Of a DNA stretch of 64,000 nucleotides, positions 50,463 to 60,970 are shown piece after piece. The notes below the pieces were generated by a model. It saw only the letters and a program-made list of their open reading frames with translations. It was not told the origin of the DNA and searched no databases. The translations under genes were made by a program, and so were the position numbers. Source of the stretch: Saccharomycopsis fibuligera x Saccharomycopsis cf. fibuligera. Its lineage: Eukaryota; Ascomycota; Saccharomycetes; Ascoideales; Saccharomycopsidaceae. Each line of letters starts with the position of its first letter. The first letter of the stretch is position 1. The stretch is from NCBI GenBank assembly GCA_001936135.1, contig CP012812.1:124001-188000 (forward strand), in the 5' to 3' direction.

Positions 50463-50471
50463 ATTTAAATA

Positions 50472-50945
50472 ATGAAGGTCGAAGTTGATTCATTTTCCGG
50501 TTCCAAAATCTACCCAGGTAGAGGTACTTTGTTTGTCCGTGGGGACTCTAAAATCTTCAGATTCCAATCTTCCAAATCTGCCTCTTTGTTCCAACAAAGA
50601 AAGAACCCAAGAAGAATTTCTTGGACTGTTTTGTACAGAAGACACCACAAGAAAGGTATTACTGAAGAAGTTCACAAGAGAAGAGCAAGAAAGACCATCA
50701 AGCACGAAAGAGCTATTGTTGGTGCCTCTTTGGACTTGATCAAGCAAAGAAGAACCCAAAAGCCAGAAGCTAGAAAAGCTCAAAGAGAATCTGACTTGGC
50801 TGCTGCCAAAGAACAAAAGAAAATCGAAAAGGCTAAGAGAAAGGCTGCTAAGGCTAAGACCGTTGCTAACCAAGCTAACGCTACCAAGGTTTCCAAGCAA
50901 GGTGCTAAGGGTGCTTTCCAAAAAGTCGCTGCTACCTCTCGTTAA
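50472..50945 (+). CDS. RPL24: 60S ribosomal protein L24 (eL24)
   Basis: A 157-residue large-subunit protein. The N-terminal eL24 domain is nearly identical to yeast Rpl24 in its wording (MKVEVDSFSGSKIYPGRGTL, SKIFRFQSSKSASLF, RKNPRRISWTVLYRR). The C-terminus is Lys/Ala-rich (KIEKAKRKAAKAKT) and ends GAFQKVAATSR as in S. cerevisiae. Codon use is strongly biased to the preferred set (AGA, GCT, AAG), as for ribosomal proteins. The gene is divergent from RPL30, the same neighbour pair as S. cerevisiae RPL30/RPL24A as I recall. The leader probably carries a 5'-UTR intron. Confidence 0.97.
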   Translation: MKVEVDSFSGSKIYPGRGTLFVRGDSKIFRFQSSKSASLFQQRKNPRRISWTVLYRRHHKKGITEEVHKRRARKTIKHERAIVGASLDLIKQRRTQKPEARKAQRESDLAAAKEQKKIEKAKRKAAKAKTVANQANATKVSKQGAKGAFQKVAATSR

Positions 50946-51354
50946 GTTTATTTAAAGACTAATATAAGTGTTCTTTTGTATTTCTTTTTTTAATTTATTT
51001 TAACAGAGTTGTACATTTATAAATGTTAATGTTTATTCATGAAATTATAAAACGTGTATGTTTGTACTGTATTAAATCCTGAGAGATTTGTATTTTATAT
51101 GCTGTTTGATAGTGAGAGAATAGTGGTAAATGTATAATGTATCTTTGCTTACCTCGCGCTTACATAAGTGTCCCTATTTTTCTTTTATTCTTTTTTTATT
51201 TGCGGTGCGGTACCGTAAATTGCCATAATCAAGCGCTCTAGTAGCTACAATAAACGGCCATCACTGCAGCAGTACTGACAGCGCAGCACCACAATTTGCC
51301 ATCGTCTTTAGCTTACAATTGACAACTACTCAATAAACAGTCATAACCAAACCA
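50946..51354. other. intergenic between RPL24 and SFT2
   Basis: 409 bp: RPL24 3' flank, then SFT2 promoter. Contains GGTGCGGTACCGTAAATTGCC near 51203-51223 with a GGTACC core. No gene seen. Confidence 0.55.
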
Positions 51355-51978
51355 ATGTCAGGCCCAAGTATAAGTGATCAATGGAACAGTTGGTCTTCCT
51401 CCAGAAATAATGCTGCCGCCGGTAACAACAATAACGGTGAGTCCATATTTAGCTCATGGAAAGACACAGTAACGAGCTCCGCCAATAACCTTTACTCAAG
51501 ATTACCCATTTACGAAAGAGAAGAAGAAGTTCAAGAGCCCTCATGGTTCAAATTATCTCGATTTGAAAGAATTGTCAGTTTCATAGCTTGTATATTAGCG
51601 GCCGTTTTCTTTTTTTCAATGAGTTTTGTGCTATTTCCGGTACTTGCTTTGAAACCACGCAAGTTTGGTCTTCTTTGGTCATTGGGATCCATTTTATTTG
51701 TGGTTGCATTTGCTATACTCAATGGACCGGTGGCATACTTGAAGCATATGGTATCAAAGGATAGAATCTATTTTTCTGCTTTATTCTTGGTAACGGTTTT
51801 CACTACAATATATTTCTCGGTGGTGGTGAAGAGTACATTGTTGACAGTAATTAGCGGGTTTTGCGAATTGATTGCGGTGATTTACTATACTGTTAGTTAT
51901 TTCCCATTTGGGGCCCAAACGTTGAGTATGATAACTTCGACAGGTGGAAGACAGGCAATTAGTTTGATGGGGTTTTGA
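51355..51978 (+). CDS. SFT2: SFT2 Golgi membrane protein
   Basis: A 207-residue tetra-spanning protein of the Got1/Sft2 family, which helps endosome-to-Golgi vesicle fusion. The hydrophilic N-terminus (about 75 residues) is Ser/Asn-rich and includes LPIYEREEEVQEPSWFKLSRFER just before TM1. Four TM segments follow: about residues 75-97, 105-127, 138-159 and 162-183. The conserved KPRKFGLLWSLGS between TM1 and TM2 and YFPFG near the end are typical. Length matches S. cerevisiae Sft2 (215). Single exon; the ATG at 51355 is the first in frame after a stop-rich leader. Confidence 0.93.
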   Translation: MSGPSISDQWNSWSSSRNNAAAGNNNNGESIFSSWKDTVTSSANNLYSRLPIYEREEEVQEPSWFKLSRFERIVSFIACILAAVFFFSMSFVLFPVLALKPRKFGLLWSLGSILFVVAFAILNGPVAYLKHMVSKDRIYFSALFLVTVFTTIYFSVVVKSTLLTVISGFCELIAVIYYTVSYFPFGAQTLSMITSTGGRQAISLMGF

Positions 51979-52744
51979 GGATTTGTGGATTTGTGGAGAT
52001 GACTTTTAGTTAGTGAGTTAAGGGTGGTGATAATATAGCTCAAAATGTTTTTACAATTCGAGAAGGCTTGACGTCTTTTCCATTGTGTTTTCAAATAATG
52101 TTTCCTTTTTTCTTTTTTTTCTTTTTTCCGGCTGATTAGGCCTAACTTGATCAGATATCAAAATTGACTATTTTGCATGTGTTTTTGTTTACTCTATGCG
52201 TTTTTATCAAATGGAGTTTTTCTCTCCGTAGCGATTCGGTTGAGCGCAGTAGTAGTGTTTGCTGCCGTCAACTTTGGAGGAGAGGCAAATCAAGTGACTT
52301 AGAAATGACTGAATGAAGTTACTAAAAGCAAACTTGTAGCTATTTTGTTCTCCACTCAACGTATCCCAAAGTACCAGTACTCAGCAAATACATTGGAGCA
52401 TTATAATATCGCAACAGCTCATAATCACTGCAAGAAGAAACATAAATGAAATAATAGAAAAAAAAAAAAAAGTAAAAATAGAAAAAGTCCGCGATGACCT
52501 CGGGTGACTGATTTTACAATTTCACCGCATCACCATCCTGGTTACTCATCCATTCTGCTTGACTCCTTCCTAGGGCTCACTCAAAGGCGAAGCACTTTCA
52601 AAGACGTTCACAAGCGCTTTGAAATAGCGGGATAATCAATCTGCATGGCTTTCGCTGCTTGCTATTCTTTTTCTTGAGCATTTTCCTTTTCAAGTTAGCT
52701 TCCGGTGATTGAATCCGGGGTCAAAAACAACCTTTAGTTCTCAT

Positions 52745-52793
<49 letters not shown>
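51979..52793. other. intergenic upstream of MCH1 with (AC)n at the ATG
   Basis: 815 bp. An A run near 52460-52472 and the 45-base AC repeat at 52746-52790. No gene seen. A 65-codon minus ORF at 51897-52094 is not called. Confidence 0.55.
52746..52790 (+). repeat. (CA)n microsatellite adjoining MCH1 start codon
   Basis: An uninterrupted CA dinucleotide run of 45 bases that ends 3 nt before the ATG at 52794. Confidence 0.97.
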
Positions 52794-54536
52794 ATGGTTG
52801 AACTATCAAGTTTAGAAATCATTCTAACGAGGCCATTTAGGGTCCTTATATCCCACTACTTGCAAATCGAAAGCCCGGACCATTTGAAAAAATATGCATT
52901 TATTATTGCATTACTTTCTTGCGTCTCTTCAGGAACAGTAATTTTGTTCTCGTTATGGACCCCATACTTCACTGATGTGCTAGGCTATACCCAGCTTCAA
53001 ATCAACATCATTGGTGGCATGTCATCGATGGGGATGTACTTGTTGTTGCCGATAATTGGCAACTTGGCCGATATTTACGGCACAGTGCTTCTTTCATTAT
53101 TGTCTATAATCACATTTGTTCCTAGTTATTTATATGCTGCTTGGCTTTTTGATAACCATGGTGATTACTGGCTAATGACTACTTGCTTTGGCTTCATTGG
53201 CTTTGGCACAAGTTGCTTGTATTTTGCAGGATTGCTTACATGTGCTAATATTTATCCTGATATTAAAGGATTGAGTATTAGTTTGCCCGTGACTTGTTAT
53301 GGCTTGTCGTCCTTAATTAGTTCTAAACTCATTCAGAATATCCAATGGTTCCACCAAACCGTCATTGTTGATGCCGGAGAAGTTCTTGTGCTTGATATTT
53401 CCAAAATTTTTAAATTTTTCAGTGTACTCTATTTGATTGTTGGTGCTTTGAGTTATACTTCTTCATGCATTCTTACTATTCAAAAACAAGTGGACTTTTT
53501 CACTAAAGCAGTGACTGGCGATGATATCAACGATGACGGGCAAGACAGCACCAATGCAGGGGATTCCAATTCTGATACGGAAAACAACATTGACAACTAC
53601 AATGACAACAGCCATCATGCAAATGCCAGAGAATCAGAGGCAGATCGTTTGTTAAGCAATTCTACTCATTCATATGGAACCATTGATTTGCTTAGAAACG
53701 ATGAGCTAATCACTGAAGCTGATTCAATCTACGAAATCAGCCACCAAGTCAAGTACAGAAACTTTCTAAAAGATCACTCAGCTTATTTCTTTCTAGCGGC
53801 TTTTTTCTTATGCGTTGGTCCTCTTGAAATGTACATTAACAACATGGGATCATTAGTCATCTTAATTAATAAACTTGCCACACTACAAAATCCTACGACT
53901 ACCAGCGAAAGTTCGGCCACTGCAATGAGCATGCTCGAACTCATACAGCCACATAACTTGAGCGTCCAAGGGAAATCAATATCCATTTCAACTCAAGTGT
54001 CATACCATGCATTTTTCTCCACTGCTATCAGATTGCTAGTCGGCGCATTATCTGACTACTTGGCTTTGCAGTCGCCTCGCAAGCTTTTCTTTAAAAACGG
54101 ATTGTGTCGAGTATGGCTTTTACTTATTGTATTGGTTATTGGTATTATCGGCCAGCTACTTATTGCCCTGGTTCTTTACAGTTTCAAAAACAGCGACACT
54201 GCTGGTTCAGTATCCGGTAATGTGAACGTGCTCTTTGACGCTATCTCGTCATTAGCGGGGCTCAGTTATGGTGGTATCTTCACCATTTACCCGTCAGTGA
54301 TTGCTAGTATTTGGGGAGTGGAAATATTGGGATCTACCTGGGGGTCATACATGGTGGCTCCTGCTTTTTCTTCATTGTTGTTTGGCATCATTTACGCAAA
54401 GATTTACGATCATTTCTACAACTACAAGGTGTTCATCTTGTTTGTTATCACCGCTGCCAGTTTGGCGGTTTCTGCAGTGTTGACCCTCGCCACCTGGAAG
54501 CTCAGCTGGAGCAAGAAGGGCTTCTCGGTGTTCTAG
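52794..54536 (+). CDS. MCH1: MCH1-like MFS transporter
   Basis: A 580-residue major facilitator protein of the nodulin-like/Mch1 group, a vacuolar membrane protein in S. cerevisiae whose substrate is not settled (it does not carry monocarboxylates in tests as I recall). TM1 starts at about residue 35 (YAFIIALLSCVSSGTVILFS). The blocks LGYTQLQINIIGGMSSMGMY, PIIGNLADIYG, GTSCLYFAGLLTCANIYP and LSISLPVTCYGLSSLISS line up with yeast Mch1 as I recall it. The central cytosolic loop (about residues 235-320) is Asp/Asn-rich. The second half has GPLEMYINNMGSL and YGGIFTIYPSVIASIWG. Length is greater than S. cerevisiae Mch1 (486) mostly because of the central loop. Confidence 0.88.
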   Translation: MVELSSLEIILTRPFRVLISHYLQIESPDHLKKYAFIIALLSCVSSGTVILFSLWTPYFTDVLGYTQLQINIIGGMSSMGMYLLLPIIGNLADIYGTVLLSLLSIITFVPSYLYAAWLFDNHGDYWLMTTCFGFIGFGTSCLYFAGLLTCANIYPDIKGLSISLPVTCYGLSSLISSKLIQNIQWFHQTVIVDAGEVLVLDISKIFKFFSVLYLIVGALSYTSSCILTIQKQVDFFTKAVTGDDINDDGQDSTNAGDSNSDTENNIDNYNDNSHHANARESEADRLLSNSTHSYGTIDLLRNDELITEADSIYEISHQVKYRNFLKDHSAYFFLAAFFLCVGPLEMYINNMGSLVILINKLATLQNPTTTSESSATAMSMLELIQPHNLSVQGKSISISTQVSYHAFFSTAIRLLVGALSDYLALQSPRKLFFKNGLCRVWLLLIVLVIGIIGQLLIALVLYSFKNSDTAGSVSGNVNVLFDAISSLAGLSYGGIFTIYPSVIASIWGVEILGSTWGSYMVAPAFSSLLFGIIYAKIYDHFYNYKVFILFVITAASLAVSAVLTLATWKLSWSKKGFSVF

Positions 54537-55127
54537 AAAGCAGTACCGCCAGCATAAGTATATTCTGTTTCACAATAAAAGTTTTGCCTCGTTTTATTTG
54601 GTAGACTAGTCTCCGTGTATTTGTTTGAGATTCTCATGTTGTATGCATGTGTTAACTCGCACCGCTGTCCGCTAGTATAAATTTAAAACGCGCGTTACCC
54701 TGCTGTATGAAACGATGTTGCGACTTGTCAACTTTTTCGTGGAAAAAAACAGAAACTGGGACGGCGGCGGCAGTTTACTGCTGGCGGTTGTCGATGCTGT
54801 TGTTGTTGTTGTTGTTGCTGTTGTTATTATTGATGCTATCACTTATCATCACTGTTGCTGTCAAGACTGTCTACTGAACCGCTGTTATCAGGACTCAAGA
54901 GCCACCTTGGTATTCATCACAAGACGTTTCCCTAATACTCCTTATCTCAAATCAAACACTGCGCTTCTCGTTTCCATTCCATTGCAAACGCCACGCCCTG
55001 CTTGTGTGATCCTCTTCTCTGCTACTTTCTTCCCCGACTTTATATTTCATTGTGTGTCAGCAGCATTTCATTCGAGCTCACTCAACAACAGAGAATATTC
55101 CATAAAACACAAATATAAACATAAATA
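54537..55127. other. intergenic, SEC61 promoter
   Basis: 591 bp with a GTT/GCT repeat near 54797-54830. An ORF at 54715-55128 is a reading of this low-complexity DNA and is not called. Confidence 0.55.
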
Positions 55128-56696
55128 ATGAGTGATTGTATGTTTTACAAGTCATATATATGTTGACGGCATTGCAAAAGTCGTGGCAACATGCCGTCTT
55201 TTAGCAAATCTTGCTACTCGTTTTGCCTAATTATAACAATAATACTAACCTAGCGCTTGCTCCATTTAGTCAGAGTCCTCGATCTCGTGAAACCGTTCAC
55301 GCCTTTCGTGCCACAAGTGTCGCCACCACTAAGAAAAGTCCCATTTAAGCAAAGAGTAATGTGGACCGGTGTCACCTTGTTGATTTTCCTTGTCATGAGT
55401 GAAATCCCATTATATGGTATTGTCTCTTCAGACTCCTCAGATCCATTGTTTTGGCTTCGTATGATGTTGGCCTCCAATAGAGGTACCTTAATGGAATTGG
55501 GTATTTCTCCAATTGTCTCATCTAGTATGGTTTTCCAATTATTGCAGGGTACACAATTGATTTCCGTTAACTTGGAAGACAAATCCGAACGTGACAATTT
55601 CCAAACCGCACAAAAGTTATTCGCTATAATGCTTTCTGTTGGTCAAGCCACCGTTTATGTTTTGACTGGTATGTATGGTGTTCCATCCGAATTAGGTTGG
55701 GGTGTCAGCATATTGTTAGTTTTGCAATTAGTCTTTGCTGCCTTTTTGGTTATTCTTTTGGATGAGTTGTTGCAAAAAGGTTACGGTTTAGGCTCTGGTA
55801 TTTCTTTATTCACTGCTACTAATGTTTGTGAACAAATCTTTTGGAAAGCTTTTGCACCAACTACTATTAACTCTGGTAGAGGTGATGAATTTGAAGGTGC
55901 TTTGGTGTCTGCATTCCACTTGTTTTTCACCAAAAGAGACAAAAAGAGAGCTTTGCTCCACGCTTTCTACAGAGATGAATTGCCAAACTTGTTCCAATTA
56001 TTGGCTACTTTATTCGTGTTTTTTGCTGTGGTTTACTTGCAAGGTTTCAGATTAGAAATTCCAATCAAGTCCACTAGAACTAGAGGTCCATACCAAGCTT
56101 ACCCAATTAAATTGTTTTACACCTCTAATACTCCAATCATGTTACAATCTGCTTTGACTTCTAACATTTTCATTATTTCTCAAATGTTATACAACAGATT
56201 CCCAAACAATATTGCTGTTAAATTATTAGGTACTTGGGAAGCTAGACACGGTTCTGCTCAGTTGTTTGCTGCTAGTGGCTTAGCTTATTACATTCAACCA
56301 CCATTTTCTTTAACTGAAGCATTGTTGGATCCAATTAAGACAGCTATTTATGTCACTTTTGTGTTGACTTCCTGTGCTGTTTTCTCCAAGACTTGGATTG
56401 AAATCTCAGGTACTTCTCCAAGAGATATTGCTAAACAATTCAAAGACCAAGGTTTGGTTATTGCTGGTAGAAGAGAAACTTCTGTCTACAAAGAATTGAA
56501 AAAAATCATTCCAACTGCTGCTGCTTTTGGTGGTGCTACTATTGGTGCATTGTCTGTGGCTAGTGACCTTTTGGGTACTTTGGGTTCTGGTACTTCTATC
56601 TTGTTGGCAGTCACCACTATTTACGGTTACTACGAATTGGCTGCTAAAGAAGGTGGTTTCATTTCTAACTTGCCAACTGGTTTAGGTGAAATTTGA
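55128..56696 (+). CDS. SEC61: SEC61 protein-conducting channel subunit, two exons
   Basis: The channel-forming alpha subunit of the ER translocon. Exon 1 is 55128..55137 (10 nt) and exon 2 is 55270..56696, joining to 478 residues ([18 protein letters not shown]…), the S. cerevisiae length being 480. The join restores the conserved RVLDLVKPF start. Ten TM segments fit the family. Key blocks are [25 protein letters not shown] (plug region; quoted parts only), [32 protein letters not shown], and the C-terminal YEKFAKE-like [11 protein letters not shown]. Codon use is biased. The neighbour TAF10 converges on its 3' end. Confidence 0.96.
55138..55269 (+). other. SEC61 intron
   Basis: A 132-nt intron with consensus GTATGT start and TACTAAC branch, ending CATTTAG. 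An earlier CTAG directly after the branch is too close to be used. Confidence 0.92.
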
Positions 56697-57169
56697 GTGT
56701 CTTGAAAAGAAAAACAAGAAGAAAAGAGAAAATACGAAACCAGAAGTTGACATACTGCATAAAATTATTACTGCATCTATTTTTTGTTACTTTTTAAGGA
56801 GAAAATCCTAAATTTTCCTAGTAATTGAGGCACTTCTTAGCACAAATTGAAGAATACAAATAAAATATTTCATCATTTTTTGCAAATACATTTGCTAATA
56901 AATCTTGAGATGTATAATAGATCAAAAAATTCATGAAAATTCATGAAGAATTCATAAAACCCTTTTATTTTTTATTTTTATTTATTTTTATTTTATTATT
57001 ATTTTATATTAACGTTTATAGCAATAATGACATGAAGTTCATAAACCAGTTCCCTAATAAAACATGTAAAAAGAAGAAAAATAAGTACAATATAGTCAAA
57101 AAGAAAGAAGATCAAACAAATAAATAAAAAAAAACAAGTAAAAGAAAATCTTACCAAGCAACGCCCTCA
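56697..57169. other. convergent intergenic region
   Basis: 473 bp between the 3' ends of SEC61 (+) and TAF10 (-). AT-rich; contains TTTTTATTTTTATTTATTT-like runs near 56966-57000. A 64-codon ORF there is not called. Confidence 0.6.
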
Positions 57170-57736
57170 TTATGCGTCCTTCATCTTAATATCATCCTCG
57201 TATTTAAGTTCGTCATCCAACTCCAAATCTTTAGCAGTCAAACAATACTTCTCCGGAGGCAATCTGATTCCATAATTTGGAATGCAAGTAGGCAATGGCT
57301 TCTTATTCTTGTCTGCAGCCAATTCGAACATCAACTCACGAGGCTGGGTGCTCTTGAATTGATAATCCATTCTTGCCGCAATAGCGAGCTTGATATCATC
57401 GATTGTGATTTGTTTATTTGTGCCCACGTTACCAGCATTAGTCACTTGCTGAGCACTACTGCTGCCGTGATCACTATACACCACTGCATCTTTCAACACG
57501 CCGCTGGTGTAGCGGTACGCAAAGTCCATTAATTGCAAAGGCACATGGTCTTCGTAGGACGATATGCTGTTTGAGGCAAAAAGCAAATGTAAAAGTTTAA
57601 CGTCTCTTGGTGTGTTGTCTTGATTGTTGTTGAGTTGAGGATCATTTGCGTTGGCATTGGCCGCTGAAGCGGCGCCAGAGGCACCAGCAGATCCGGCTGC
57701 ACTTGGGTTGTTATTTGAAGCAGCACTGTTCGTCAT
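57170..57736 (-). CDS. TAF10: TAF10, histone-fold subunit of TFIID and SAGA
   Basis: A 188-residue transcription factor subunit shared by TFIID and SAGA. The N-terminus is Ala/Asn-rich and disordered. The histone-fold-like domain begins about residue 45 with VKLLHLLFASNSISSYED and continues HVPLQLMDFAYRYTSGVLKDAV and ITIDDIKLAIAARMDYQF, the expected three-helix layout for Taf10. The LPPEKYCLTAKDLELDDELKYE tail is also family-like. Length is close to S. cerevisiae Taf10 (206). It gives a second SAGA-related gene in this window besides UBP8, 40 kb apart, without evident linkage of function. Confidence 0.92.
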   Translation of the reverse strand: MTNSAASNNNPSAAGSAGASGAASAANANANDPQLNNNQDNTPRDVKLLHLLFASNSISSYEDHVPLQLMDFAYRYTSGVLKDAVVYSDHGSSSAQQVTNAGNVGTNKQITIDDIKLAIAARMDYQFKSTQPRELMFELAADKNKKPLPTCIPNYGIRLPPEKYCLTAKDLELDDELKYEDDIKMKDA

Positions 57737-59854
57737 GAAGATGATGTTTTATTCTATGACGAGGTGTGATAATGGTGAGGTAGCTTTATTCAAAAATGCA
57801 GATATTGTCTTGTGATCGTGGACTGAATTACAAAATGATACAATCAAAAGCAAATCAAAATAGTTGGCCCCGCTCAAATTCAGCTATATGATGCAAGCTA
57901 GACAAGAACAAGCAAGAAACAATTTGATATACTCCCAGAAGACAAAAAAAAAAAAAGACAAAGATTGATTGATTTCAAATCACCAAGAGCGTATCGCTCA
58001 ATACAACATCAAATGCTTCGCGTATACAAACATACTGAATATTTGGGGGTTTCTTTCTATCAATTTCCTGTTTTGCATCGCGCACGCGCGAAGGGTTCTA
58101 TGATTTACCCGGCCGTATATGTGCTCAGAAGTGCAGACTTTGCCAACATGAACAACTAATAACTAAAGGACATATCATACAATCATAAGCATTACAGCTT
58201 AACTAACGTAAGCGAGGCAGTGGGGGTAAACTTTTTTTTTTTTTTTTTTGAAGCACTTGGCCAAATTTCTGAAATTTATCATTCGACGTTGCTCTATTTT
58301 GGCTATAAATCATTATACATGTTACAAAAGGAAATTATCACCTTTTGTTCGAAATCATGACACAATAGCACACAATTCTTAGTATAATGTGCCTTGCTTG
58401 AATCTTAACAATTTTGGGTGTTTTCCCTTATGTCTGTTTTGCGAGTGGTGTAGTTTTGCATCGGTAATTTAGAATAGCCACTACAAAAAAAAAAAAAAAA
58501 AAAAAATGTCAGGCAGAAGCCACTGATCAAATATGTATTGTTGTATATGTGCCTATGTACATTTTATATATATATACTAATGAATCAGATAAAAATGGAA
58601 TAGAAAATGGTTGGCGCTGATGTTGATGCCAATACTAAATGCCTGCAGCCTGCCATCCTGAACCTTTATTGCAATATTGGGCCCTGTTTCTGATTGTTAA
58701 TGGCAACAAAACCCAATCTAACCTGCAAGCCCAAACATACCCACAAAAACGATATTCAGCAGCAACCAGGGGCTCCGCAATTGCCAACCCGCAGTATTGC
58801 AAATCCTCACAGCCAATCGACACGACGTAATTCATGCAGCTTGCGGGCTTTGTAGGCTCGCTAGTGTCGTGCCACTCACTGTGCAAATAATCACCATTGG
58901 CAATCAGCATGCTACACTCTCTATATATGAATCAGATTATCCCGCAATCAGACAACTATAAGAAAGTTCAGTGTAAAACAAAAAACAAAACAAAAAAAAT
59001 AAAATAAAAAGCCCCAAAGTATTAAAACATAAAAAAAGAATACTAAATATAAATAAAAATAAAACTAGAAATAAAAAAAAAACCTACTAAAAGCATGTAT
59101 ATAGTTTTGTTTTCGCCCCTGAAATAAACAAATTAATAATCGACAAAAAAAAAAAAAAAAAAAAAAAAAAAGCAATAGCAAATGTCAAAAGGTTGACAAA
59201 AATGATAAAATAAAATAAGTGTGTTAAGACAAGGTAAGAAACAAAGTGGTTTAATTGACAAAAACCTACTTCTTCCAACAATAGCATCAATAACAGGGAG
59301 AGGCAAATAAGGGACACCGATAAAAATAATCAAAAATTGCTAAAAGGGAAAAAATGGGGCAAAGTATCAAACAAAAAAGAAACACAAATAAATAAAGTGT
59401 CAATAATAATAAGGCAGAAAAAAGTCAAAAAAAAATAAAAAGAAAAAAATTACACCAGGGCTCAAGGGTTATTAAAGAACAAGTAAGATAAAAGACAACA
59501 CAGATTCTCACTTCTTTCAAGATAATCACTGTAGGATCAGCAACATGAAAAAAAAAGACAAAGAAAACATAACTATTCCCAAAAAGAGAGCGGAAAAAAA
59601 AAGGTTCACCAAAGTCATATCAGTAAAAGCAAAAGTATAATTATCGTCAAGGAATTAATAGAAAAAAGCATAAACAAAGTAGAGAAATTAAAAACAACGA
59701 ATAAGTAGACAAAGTCTCAACTGGAAAATCAAAATCCAGGAGCCATCACAAATTCGTTTAAAGTAAATCTCTTCTTCGTATATGCGACATTAAACCTTCG
59801 CCTTTGATTTACAAAATTGACTAATAGACTTTGTAGAAGCCAATTCACCCCAAC
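57737..59854. other. 2.1 kb intergenic region, repeat-rich
   Basis: It holds A runs at 58485-58506 and 59145-59171, a TATATATATA element near 58566, and a possible small spliced gene (59087-59339, see separate entry). ORFs at 57965-58159 and 58635-58910 are not supported. Confidence 0.5.
59087..59339 (-). other. possible 3' part of a small spliced gene (membrane peptide)
   Basis: A 70-nt exon-like segment (59339..59270) is bounded by CCTTTTAG and GTAGGT and encodes QFLIIFIGVPYLPLPVIDAI…, a plausible membrane segment. Joining to 59118..59087 after TTATTAAT…TTTCAG keeps frame (…GRRAKTKLYTCF) to a stop. GTAGGT is also a donor in UBP8. The 5' exons and start were not found, and branch points are weak. 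It recalls the short hydrophobic SNA/PMP3-type proteins only loosely. Confidence 0.2.
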
Positions 59855-60970
59855 CTAAAAAAAGCTGTGTTCTTCATCTTCGTCAATTTCACGCTTGACG
59901 CTCGTTGCAAGAGCACCAAACAAGCTATCGTCACTGTCACTGTCATTTTCATCCATTTCTTCTTTTTTAATGTGGACGTTTAATTCTTGTTTTGCGATGT
60001 TTTCACGTTCACTTTCATTTTCTTGAGAGCTTTGAATCTTGTTCAAAATTTTGCATTGCACTGCTTTTGAAAGTTGTTCTTTATTGTTATTGTTAGCCCC
60101 TTTGCGTAATGGTAAACTTTTAGTGACCTTAATAGGACTAGTGCCACGGCTAACATTAAGACTAGCCTTTTTACTATTGATCTTACCAATATTATCATCT
60201 TTCTTGTTTTTAGCTGGTGATGATACTTGTTTGCCCAAGTCTGACTCTTCATTTGGTCTATTAATTTTAGGAATGGTGATAACGAATCTAATTTCTTCCA
60301 TATTAGTTCTTTTGTTGATCAAAGTAGTCTTGTCAATAATGAGTTCGTTAAAATTTAAATTTTCAAAGTCGTTAAAGCTAAAGATCTTATTCAAGTTATC
60401 AGAAGCCGAATGAATAATAAGACTGTACTGATTAATGGATTTGTTTTTGGCAAACAACTTTAATTTGTAATCGTTAAAATTGAAATTAAGGCGGCGGTAA
60501 ATGGCTTGCATACAAGCCATAGTTGGATCAGTTGCAATTTTCTTTTGTTGTACACATAATGATAGTAAATAGTAGCTATTAATGATGTTTAAACAATCAG
60601 AGTTGACAGATTTGACAATATGGATCTTGAATGTATAATCATCTTCAGTAGTCTTAATTTCAAGCGATGGCAAAATCTTAGCCAAGTGGGATTGAATATA
60701 ATGTAACTTGAGTTCTTTAAGATCCGCTTGCAGAATAAAAGAGGTAATTTCGGTATTGTTTTCGCCTTGGTTATTATTGGTATTGTTAATATTGGTAATG
60801 TTGTTGTCGCTGTTGGATAGGAAATGGTTTAGTGATTGCTCTGACCCACACCGAGATGGTTGCTGGCGTGAGCCAGAGCTGATGGGAGAAGCAAAGTCAA
60901 ACCAGTTCCAAGAGTCTTGGTTTAAAACCTCTTGTAGAACGTCATGGTGTGTTGGAATGATGGTCATCAT
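59855..60970 (-). CDS. unrecognised protein, 371 aa
   Basis: The ATG at 60970 follows an in-frame TTG, which is ignored; a second ATG comes next. The first ~75 residues are Ser/Asn-rich (NITNINNTNNNQGENN). Residues about 75-240 look like a folded alpha/beta domain with Leu, Ile, Phe and Tyr evenly spread (for example LKELKLHYIQSHLAKILPSL, YKLKLFAKNKSINQYSLIIH). The remainder is charged and disordered: Lys-rich, then an acidic patch DENDSDSDDSLFGAL near the C-terminus. No domain I know fits. The acidic and basic tails suggest a nuclear protein; this is inference only. Confidence 0.72.
   Translation of the reverse strand: MMTIIPTHHDVLQEVLNQDSWNWFDFASPISSGSRQQPSRCGSEQSLNHFLSNSDNNITNINNTNNNQGENNTEITSFILQADLKELKLHYIQSHLAKILPSLEIKTTEDDYTFKIHIVKSVNSDCLNIINSYYLLSLCVQQKKIATDPTMACMQAIYRRLNFNFNDYKLKLFAKNKSINQYSLIIHSASDNLNKIFSFNDFENLNFNELIIDKTTLINKRTNMEEIRFVITIPKINRPNEESDLGKQVSSPAKNKKDDNIGKINSKKASLNVSRGTSPIKVTKSLPLRKGANNNNKEQLSKAVQCKILNKIQSSQENESERENIAKQELNVHIKKEEMDENDSDSDDSLFGALATSVKREIDEDEEHSFF

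Larger units (their letters stand above)
49294..50471. other. divergent ribosomal protein promoter region
   Basis: 1.2 kb between RPL30 and RPL24. It holds a CACGTG (49649-49654), a TTAGGGTG (49312-49319) near RPL30, A-rich tracts (49398-49430, 49574-49628), and a probable 5'-UTR intron of RPL24 (49825-50462). Short ORFs on both strands are not called. Confidence 0.65.

Noticed and set aside
58635-58910. 91-codon minus ORF, and overlapping plus ORF
   Set aside because: Open on both strands in a mildly GC-richer patch; no family match.
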